Of a stretch of 5,384 nucleotides of DNA, positions 1 to 4,467 are shown one piece after another; within the stretch, counting starts at the first letter, position 1; each line of letters begins with the position of its first letter. The notes below the pieces were generated by a model. It saw nothing but the letters and a program-made list of their open reading frames with translations. It was not told the DNA's origin and did no database searches. This DNA comes from Pseudomonadota bacterium (lineage in GTDB: Bacteria; Myxococcota_A; Polyangia; Fen-1088). The translations under genes were made by a program, and so were the position numbers. Location: NCBI GenBank assembly GCA_017881285.1, contig JADGRD010000300.1, positions 1 to 5,384 of the forward strand, in the 5' to 3' direction.

Positions 1-791
1 TCGTTCGCGTAGTGGGTCATCAGCTGGAAGGCGGTGACGACAGCCTGACCGAGCAGGTACGCCAAAGGATCGAGTCTCCGGCCGTGCGCCAGCGCCACGG
101 CCGCGCCCAGGCCGTAAGAAACGAATCCGCCCAGCAGAAACAGCGGGCGCCCGAGGCGGACAAAGGCGGAAAGACTGCGCGCGGCGGCTGACAGGGGCCG
201 CGGGATGAAGCGCGGCTTGCCGGCCATCGCGGCCTGGTAGCTCGGATGGCCGAAGAGCACGGCCTCCTCGGCGCGCACACGATGGCGCAGCACCCAGACG
301 TGAGCCGCCGAACCGAGTGCGGCGCTCAGCCAGGCCGCGTGCACCAGCGGCAGCGCAAGCAGTTCCAGGAAGACCGCCGCATAGTTGGGGTGGCGGATCC
401 AGCGGAACGGGCCCCGTGCGACGATCGCCAGGCTGCCCGGGCCACGGTTCCGCTCCGCAATGGAATCCATGATGGCCACGTTCCAGTGCGGGCCGAGGGT
501 GGCGATCACCCACCAGCGCAACGCGCTCGCTGCCGCCAGCAATGCCAGCATGGCACAGGCCAGCACCGGCACCGGCGCACGCCGGGTCACCCAGGCCTCG
601 ACGCCGGCCCCAAACAGAATGCAGACGTGGAGCAGTACCATCGCGCCGAAGTGCGGCTCGCGCACGGGGGCCGCTCCACTTGCGCGCAGCACACGCCGGT
701 TGTGTCGCGACAGCAACAGCTCCGCCAGCCGGATTGCCCCGACCAGCACCAGCAACGCCGTGTAGAGCGGCAGTGTGTGGGCTAGTTCCAT
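1..791 (-). CDS. ICMT-type methyltransferase fused to a UbiA-type prenyltransferase domain (3' end cut by window edge)
   Basis: The frame is open from the ATG at 789-791 to the left edge, giving 263 residues with no stop. Residues 1-200 look like the isoprenylcysteine carboxyl methyltransferase family: hydrophobic helices (about 8-27, 48-66, 74-98, 138-165), the SAM-binding motif GPFRWIRHPNY at 127-137, and RVRAEE at 171-176 followed by a short region ending in RFIPRP. From about residue 206 the protein changes character: VRLGRPLFLLGGFVSYGLG, another hydrophobic helix, then FQLMTHYAN at the edge. This matches the start of UbiA/MenA-like prenyltransferases, where an Asn/Asp-rich diphosphate-binding motif should follow immediately. 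The start overlaps the end of the PKS gene by 10 bases, which suggests translational coupling; only a distant GGAG precedes it. Relatives of the first domain in srs-type operons O-methylate phenolic lipids. I infer that this protein methylates and prenylates the PKS product in the membrane. The methyltransferase call is firm; the prenyltransferase call rests on about 55 residues. Confidence 0.85.
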   Translation of the reverse strand, partial: MELAHTLPLYTALLVLVGAIRLAELLLSRHNRRVLRASGAAPVREPHFGAMVLLHVCILFGAGVEAWVTRRAPVPVLACAMLALLAAASALRWWVIATLGPHWNVAIMDSIAERNRGPGSLAIVARGPFRWIRHPNYAAVFLELLALPLVHAAWLSAALGSAAHVWVLRHRVRAEEAVLFGHPSYQAAMAGKPRFIPRPLSAAARSLSAFVRLGRPLFLLGGFVSYGLGAAVALAHGRRLDPLAYLLGQAVVTAFQLMTHYAN

Positions 792-1870
792 TGCAGCAGG
801 CACAGCTCCGTCGACAGGCCCGGACCGAAGGCGCCCAGCAATCCGTAGGCGCCGGCGCGCGGGCGATACTGCCTCATCCAGCGCTCCAGCACGAACAGGA
901 CCCCTGCGCTCGACAGGTTGCCGTAGTCGCGCAGCACGTCCCACGAGGGCTGGGTCCGGGTGCGGTCGAGCCCCAGCGCTTCCTCGATCGCCAGGAGGAT
1001 GCGCTTGCCGCCCGGGTGAAGCACGCAGCAATCGAGATCCGCGCGACCAATTCCGGCGCGGCCGAGCAAACGCTCGACGATGGGACTGAGGTTGGCGCGC
1101 AGGATGTCCGGCAGCTCCTTGCCCAGGACGACGTGCAGCCCATCGTCATGCAGCTCGAAGCCGAGCACGTCCAGGCTGCCCGGGTGAAGATGGGTCTCGG
1201 CGTCGAGCAGAGCAACCCCGCTGGCGGCCCGGCGTCCGGTCAGCAGCACCGCCGCTGCGCCGTCACCAAACAGCGCGGTCGACACCAGTTGCGCCGTGCT
1301 CGCGTCATCGGGCTGGAAACTGAGGGTGGGCAGCTCGACCGCGACGACCAGTACATAGGCCTCGGGATACCCACGCAGAAAATCGTGCGCGCGGGCCAGC
1401 GCGGAGGCACCCGCCACGCAGCCCAGCTCGGTGATGGGTAGCCGGCGCACGTCGGGGCGAAAGCCCAGGTCATTGGCCAGATGGGCATCGAGCGACGGGA
1501 TCATGAAACCAGTGCAGGAAACCGTGATGACTAGGTCGACCGCCCGGGGCGAAACCCCCGCGGCTGCCAAACAGTCCGCGGCCACCGTACGGCCGAGCTG
1601 AACCGCGCTGTCGCGATAGAGCGCCATCGTCTCCGACAACGTACGCGGCGTGCTCAATCGATCCAGCGGCAGCACGCTCCAGCGCTGTTTCACCAGCGCG
1701 TTGTCGAACAGGGCCATCACCGCATCCAGCCGGCCGCGCGCAACTGGCAGAAGGGGTCGAAGCGAGCGCTTCACGCTCTCCTGGTCGAGACAGTGCTCGG
1801 GTACCGCCGTCGCGGTTGCCAGGATCGCGCTGCTTCCGGCTGGCGATGGTCCGTCCAAGTCGGCCGACAT
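782..1870 (-). CDS. Type III polyketide synthase (chalcone/stilbene synthase superfamily)
   Basis: This 362-residue protein has the usual length for a homodimeric, ACP-independent type III PKS, which extends an acyl-CoA starter with malonyl-CoA and cyclises the chain to a resorcinol, pyrone or similar ring. The catalytic triad is intact: the nucleophilic Cys119 in SCTGFMIPSLDAHL, His285 in VLHPGGKRIL, and Asn318 in YGNLSSAGVLFVL. The C-terminal GAFGPGLSTELCLL matches the family's GFGPG loop. Other conserved parts are ITELGCVAGASAL (146-158) and STALFGDGAAAVLL (197-210). The start is supported by GAGGTGA four bases upstream. The gene lies 29 bases after the U32-like gene and overlaps the methyltransferase gene by 10 bases, so the three very likely form one transcript. 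An ICMT-type and a prenyltransferase partner point to a membrane-associated phenolic lipid or alkylpyrone rather than a soluble pigment. The starter unit and cyclisation mode cannot be read from the sequence, so I give no gene symbol. Confidence 0.96.
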   Translation of the reverse strand: MSADLDGPSPAGSSAILATATAVPEHCLDQESVKRSLRPLLPVARGRLDAVMALFDNALVKQRWSVLPLDRLSTPRTLSETMALYRDSAVQLGRTVAADCLAAAGVSPRAVDLVITVSCTGFMIPSLDAHLANDLGFRPDVRRLPITELGCVAGASALARAHDFLRGYPEAYVLVVAVELPTLSFQPDDASTAQLVSTALFGDGAAAVLLTGRRAASGVALLDAETHLHPGSLDVLGFELHDDGLHVVLGKELPDILRANLSPIVERLLGRAGIGRADLDCCVLHPGGKRILLAIEEALGLDRTRTQPSWDVLRDYGNLSSAGVLFVLERWMRQYRPRAGAYGLLGAFGPGLSTELCLLQWN

Positions 1871-1874
1871 GTCT

Positions 1875-1881
1875 TCACCTC
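1875..1881 (-). promoter_or_regulatory. Ribosome binding site of the type III PKS gene
   Basis: On the minus strand this reads GAGGTGA, a seven-base match to the complement of the 16S rRNA tail, four bases before the ATG at 1868-1870. It fixes the PKS start and suggests strong independent initiation even though the gene is internal to the operon. Confidence 0.8.
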
Positions 1882-1899
1882 ACCACGGTCGAGCCCGTG

Positions 1900-2976
1900 T
1901 CATGGCGCCGTCCGCGGCCGCACCACGCGTTCGGCGACACGAGCGCAGTGGCCGCACTCGTCGCAGCCCGTGGCGTGGCAGCCGCCCGGCAGAATCACGT
2001 CGTCCAGGGCGCGGTTGTCGATCGACCACGGCACCTCCAGCTTCATGAACTGCCGCGCTCCCCGTAGCAACGCCAGCGCCCGCCGTACGCCCAGATGGCG
2101 AAGTGAGTCTACGACCGGCAGCCGGCGTCGTCGCGGCGGCAAGCCGCGCGGCCCGATGAGCTGCAAGAGATCGCCTTCCCAGCGCCGGCTGTGGTAGGCG
2201 CGCACGCGCTCTACCAGGGCATCGCTGGAGCAAGCGCGGTCCACGATCTTGAAGCTCTGGACACCCAGCTCGCGGTAGCGATCCAGATCCTCGGGCCGGA
2301 TGAAGTCGGAGCGGATCAGATTGACCGGATCGCGCCGTTTCTCCTCCATGCACCAGCGCACGCAGGGATCCATGGGTTGTGTCCCCGGACGGGACGAGTG
2401 CGAGAGCCGGGCGACGTGCGTGCGCGCCAGCGGGCAGCGCAGGATGCACCCGATGTTGACCGGCACCTCGATACTCGCGCGCGTGGTTGCGGCGATGTGC
2501 TTGATGCCGCCGAGATCGCGACACAGCACGTGCGTGTCCAGCGCGATGATGTGCGCGCCAAGCGTCTCCCAGTAACGGGCTTGCTCGACGGTGGCTACCC
2601 CGACGAACACGCCCACCCGCACGCGCAGCGGTGTCTCGCAAGCCAGCGCAACCAGCCACGGGTGCGCCACTGTCACCGCGGTCACCCCCATACCCACCGC
2701 ACGCGCCATGGCCCGGCGTAATCGGCGCTCGAGGCCGACATTCTCCTCGTGCCCGGCCAGGCACAGCGGATTGAGCAGCAGGTTGAATCCCATCCCGGCC
2801 GCCCGACACCGGGCTACGTGCCGTTCGAGTACGCGCCACGAGGTGGGCGGGACCATGGCACGCGGCCGCCCGTGCCCGACCGGGGCGTCGTCGCAGGAGC
2901 CGAACAGCTCGTCGACCTCCATCCCGGCCAGTCGCTCCGGAAGCTCATCGTCGAAATTGCTTGCCACCGAGAACAT
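1900..2976 (-). CDS. U32-peptidase-like protein with two cysteine clusters, first gene of the PKS operon
   Basis: I place the start at the ATG at 2974-2976, giving 358 residues beginning MFSVASNFDDEL. An ATG 13 codons further upstream is open, but family members begin at this FSVA-N-D pattern and a G-rich Shine-Dalgarno lies just before it. Typical parts of the U32 fold are visible: ELFG and GHGRP near residues 24-37, GFNLLLNPLCL (63-73), VTAVTVAHPWL (98-108), VGVFVGVATVEQARYWETLGAHIIALD (121-147), VNIGCILRCPLARTH (173-187), IRSDFIRPEDLDRY (221-234) and FKIVDRACSSD (242-252). Cysteines 177, 181, 205 and 209 could hold an iron-sulfur cluster, as the four cysteines of UbiU and UbiV do. A second group, CX4CX2CX2C, sits at 333-344. 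Despite the family name, characterised relatives (UbiU/UbiV, TrhP, RlhA) act in hydroxylation of quinone precursors or RNA rather than simple proteolysis. The operon context suggests modification of the polyketide ring. Family assignment is confident; function is inferred. Confidence 0.88.
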   Translation of the reverse strand: MFSVASNFDDELPERLAGMEVDELFGSCDDAPVGHGRPRAMVPPTSWRVLERHVARCRAAGMGFNLLLNPLCLAGHEENVGLERRLRRAMARAVGMGVTAVTVAHPWLVALACETPLRVRVGVFVGVATVEQARYWETLGAHIIALDTHVLCRDLGGIKHIAATTRASIEVPVNIGCILRCPLARTHVARLSHSSRPGTQPMDPCVRWCMEEKRRDPVNLIRSDFIRPEDLDRYRELGVQSFKIVDRACSSDALVERVRAYHSRRWEGDLLQLIGPRGLPPRRRRLPVVDSLRHLGVRRALALLRGARQFMKLEVPWSIDNRALDDVILPGGCHATGCDECGHCARVAERVVRPRTAP

Positions 2977-2980
2977 CGAA

Positions 2981-2987
2981 TCCCCCC
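2981..2987 (-). promoter_or_regulatory. Probable ribosome binding site of the U32-like gene
   Basis: On the minus strand this reads GGGGGGA, four bases before the ATG at 2974-2976. It can pair with the anti-Shine-Dalgarno through G-C and G-U pairs. It supports the shorter start over the ATG at 3013-3015, which has no comparable site. Confidence 0.55.
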
Positions 2988-3030
2988 AAATCTGGAATGG
3001 GCCGCAGCCTGACACGACAGAGACCCCGAG

Positions 3031-3261
3031 TCACGGCCAGGCTGGGCCAGGCAATCCCGCGACAGCCGTGAAGGTCGTCGTCGCTGGTTCGTCCCTGATT
3101 CCGCGCCTTGCTGCGGGCTCAGGGGGACACGCCTCCGCCGCGTGGTCCGGGCCCGCCGGTAGCTTCGCGCCGACACCGGAGCCACCGCGCTTCGGCAAGC
3201 GGCCGATGGGGATCCGCCGGAATCTAGAGATAGTCGCCCGGTAGGTGGAGAAGAAGCGCAT
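3031..3261 (-). CDS. Possible 76-residue ORF upstream of the U32-like gene, unrecognised
   Basis: I do not recognise this ORF. It starts MRFFSTYRATISRFRRIPIG, with a basic, amphipathic-looking N-terminus, and then becomes a low-complexity stretch rich in Pro, Ala, Gly and Arg with no clear fold. The reason to list it is its start: the ATG at 3259-3261 lies six bases after GGAGGA, part of a near-perfect Shine-Dalgarno. It ends 54 bases before the U32 start and is co-oriented with the operon, so it could be a small first gene or a translated leader. Against it, the composition resembles random translation of GC-rich DNA, and an alternative 14-codon ORF uses the same binding site in another frame (stop at 3224-3226). 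Confidence 0.25.
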   Translation of the reverse strand: MRFFSTYRATISRFRRIPIGRLPKRGGSGVGAKLPAGPDHAAEACPPEPAARRGIRDEPATTTFTAVAGLPGPAWP

Positions 3262-3267
3262 CTACCA

Positions 3268-3278
3268 TCCTCCTCCTT
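3268..3278 (-). promoter_or_regulatory. Strong Shine-Dalgarno in the operon leader
   Basis: The minus strand reads AAGGAGGAGGA, the best ribosome binding site in the window. Two ATGs follow: one at 3266-3268, overlapping its end, which opens a 14-codon ORF (MVDALLLHLPGDYL, stop at 3224-3226), and one at 3259-3261 with ideal six-base spacing that opens the 76-codon ORF. No convincing -35/-10 pair was found upstream, so the promoter of the operon remains unplaced. Confidence 0.5.
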
Positions 3279-3494
3279 CAATTTGAGCGCGGCGGCACCT
3301 CATCTTGATTGAGCGGGCACAATTCTGGAAGGTTTCGCGGTGCAAGTACTCGAAATCTCATGGCTCATCAGTGGCCTGGAAGGTGCAGTACCCCAAAGCC
3401 AATCCGCCCACGCGAGGACCATCCTCTTTGACACACAAAGGCGTCGCCAGGTTCGTGAAGGTGGATGAAGTGAAGCTCCTGCCTGTCAACGTCA
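3279..3494. other. Intergenic stretch between the operon leader and the cytochrome-like remnant
   Basis: These bases separate the minus-strand operon from plus-strand material. Plus-strand frames are open in part: one reads WKVQYPKANPPTRG and later VKVDEVKLLPVNVSA. These segments match no family I recognise and have no credible start signal. The promoter of the PKS operon should lie here or slightly closer to the operon, but I could not identify convincing boxes. Confidence 0.4.
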
Positions 3495-3983
3495 GTGCCA
3501 AGCAGCCTCCTCGCCGTGGATCGCATCGTCGACCCGACGACCGCGCTGGCGGTAGGCCTGAAAGTGGATTCGGAGGCGCTTCCGGTGGCGGTCGTGGCCG
3601 GTATTCAGGACGGGACGATCAGCCTGACCGATCCCGCGACCACCGTGGTCCTGCTCAAGCTCGACGCCGTCGTCGGCGTCAAGGGCACGGTGGAGACCAT
3701 CGGCGGTGTGGATTCGCTGACCCGGGTCGGGTTTGCCTGTGCTTTGTGCCATTCGAACGTCGACAACTCATTTGCGCCCGGTATCGGCAAGCGGTCGATG
3801 GTTGGCCCAATCGCGATCTCGACGTCGGTGCCATTGTCGCGCTCCTTCGACACGGGAGTCTCGGGCAATGGGGCCGAGGTAGGCAACCTCACCTTTGCCG
3901 TTCCCAGCACCGCCCCCGACCCGCTCTTTTACGACTGCTCCCTTCACGCCGCCATGACCGGAACGATCCACATCATGGATTAA
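3495..3983 (+). pseudogene. Chimeric remnant: frameshifted c-type-cytochrome-like fragment joined to a cupredoxin C-terminus
   Basis: An open frame of 162 codons starts at a GTG but looks composite. Residues 8-100 (VDRIVDPTTALAVGLKVD onward) resemble a c-type-cytochrome-like family. They carry the haem-binding motif CALCH at 82-86 (bases 3738-3752) followed by NSFAPGIGKR. The family continuation, VDGWPNRDLDVGAIVALL, is present but in the next frame from base 3794, so one base has been lost near 3795. From about 3846 the original frame again makes sense as the C-terminal half of a cupredoxin: TGVSGNGAEVGNLTFAVPSTAPD, then FYDCSLHAAM, with the copper-ligand pattern C-x2-H-x2-M at residues 148, 151 and 154. 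The N-terminus of the cytochrome part (including any export signal), its C-terminus, and the N-terminal half of the cupredoxin with its first histidine ligand are missing. A deletion that fused two neighbouring electron-transfer genes is the simplest reading. It is unlikely to make a functional protein. The cytochrome and cupredoxin assignments come from remembered family patterns, not a search. Confidence 0.65.
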
Positions 3984-4029
3984 CCAGGACAAAGAATGCC
4001 TATCATGCGCAAGACCATAGGGTGACCCA

Positions 4030-4215
4030 ATGAGCTCTATCGTTTGGCTTGGCTTCATGGTCGTCTTTGTGGTCGCCGCGGTTCTCAGTCACCACACTCC
4101 GAAGGGAGGGAAACCGGTAGCGGGTACCCGCCTGATGAAAAGCGCACGCGGGATTCTAATCGTCGGAATGGTTGTCTGCGGCGCCATCGGCGTGTGGAGC
4201 GCGTTCAAACACTAA
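4030..4215 (+). CDS. Small two-helix membrane protein, hypothetical
   Basis: This 61-residue protein has two hydrophobic segments, residues 4-19 (IVWLGFMVVFVVAAVL) and 41-57 (GILIVGMVVCGAIGVWS). They are joined by a basic, polar loop containing HHTPKGGKPVAG and RLMKSARG, which predicts a hairpin with the loop in the cytoplasm. AGGGTGA at 4019-4025, four bases before the ATG, is an adequate ribosome binding site. The gene follows the cytochrome/cupredoxin remnant by 46 bases on the same strand, so it may be a survivor of an older electron-transfer locus. Third-position G/C preference is weaker than in the operon genes. I do not recognise the family and assign no function; a chance ORF is possible but the hydrophobic pattern argues against it. 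Confidence 0.55.
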   Translation: MSSIVWLGFMVVFVVAAVLSHHTPKGGKPVAGTRLMKSARGILIVGMVVCGAIGVWSAFKH

Positions 4216-4403
4216 GTACGGATGATGGCTTATACCCGGAGACCATCGCACAGTTCGGCGGGTTTCCCGCCGTGGTAAGCGTGGCGTCGTCCCAGGGTAT
4301 GGTCAACGCGATCGCGCACCTTGGCGAAGATGCCACCGCGCTCGTCGAGATCGCTAACCCGCACTTCGAGGGGCTCGATTCCAGTTCGAGTTATCGGGCA
4401 TGA
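4216..4403 (+). pseudogene. Possible 3' remnant of a gene, unrecognised
   Basis: One plus-strand frame runs to a TGA at 4401-4403, with natural-looking protein such as AQFGGFPAVVSVASSQGMVN and AIAHLGEDATALVEIANPH. By eye, 43 of the last 56 codons end in G or C and first positions are purine-rich, which is coding-like. No start codon with a binding site opens this frame; upstream it runs antiphase through the small membrane protein gene and turns into shadow sequence. The segment could be the tail of a gene whose 5' part was deleted. I do not recognise it. Confidence 0.25.
4256..4272. repeat. Short GC-rich hairpin
   Basis: CGGCGGG at 4256-4262 and CCCGCCG at 4266-4272 form a perfect seven-base stem with a TTT loop, 41 bases after the small membrane protein gene. 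No T-run follows on either strand, so it is not a standard intrinsic terminator, although it lies between convergent genes. It also falls inside the possible coding remnant. Confidence 0.35.
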
Positions 4404-4410
4404 AGCCCGA
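4394..4410. repeat. Six-base hairpin between convergent genes
   Basis: TCGGGC at 4394-4399 and GCCCGA at 4405-4410 are inverted around the loop ATGAA, 58 bases past the stop of the minus-strand repeat protein. No T-tract follows in either direction, so a terminator role is only possible. The arm overlaps the TGA of the coding-like segment. Confidence 0.3.
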
Positions 4411-4467
4411 AGGTGATGCGGAGGCGAGACGCCGCGCCAGGCTTGCCCGGTTGGACCCGCTTGGAGG

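Noticed and set aside
20..280. Minus-strand open frame with hydrophobic stretch near the left edge
   Set aside because: It is out of frame with the methyltransferase/prenyltransferase fusion, whose translation through the same bases has convincing family motifs.
542..1441. Long plus-strand open frame of 299 codons opposite the PKS and methyltransferase genes
   Set aside because: It is a shadow of GC-rich coding on the other strand: Arg/Gln/Ala-rich with no motif, while the minus strand carries a complete PKS catalytic triad.
1880..2839. Minus-strand open frame of 319 codons overlapping the U32-like gene in another frame
   Set aside because: Its product is Arg/Gly/Ala-rich without family features. 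The alternative frame has clear U32 motifs and a better start.
2814..3281. Minus-strand TTG-started open frame of 155 codons spanning the operon leader
   Set aside because: The product is Ser/Arg/Pro-rich with no recognisable feature, and it overlaps the start of the U32 gene in a wrong frame.
3279..3350. Possible -35/-10 elements for the PKS operon (TTGCAC-like and CAAGAT-like hexamers)
   Set aside because: The hexamers match poorly and the spacing between them is wrong for a standard promoter, so no promoter is called.
3305..4033. Plus-strand open frame of 242 codons across the cytochrome/cupredoxin region
   Set aside because: It starts at a TTG without a binding site and is mostly shadow sequence. 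Only the short part from 3794 to about 3847 looks like real protein, and that is explained by a frameshift.
4374..4398. Sequence resembling a tRNA T-arm (TTCGAG with flanking G/C)
   Set aside because: The stem bases do not pair around the loop as a T-arm requires, and there is no acceptor, D-arm or anticodon arm in the preceding 60 bases.
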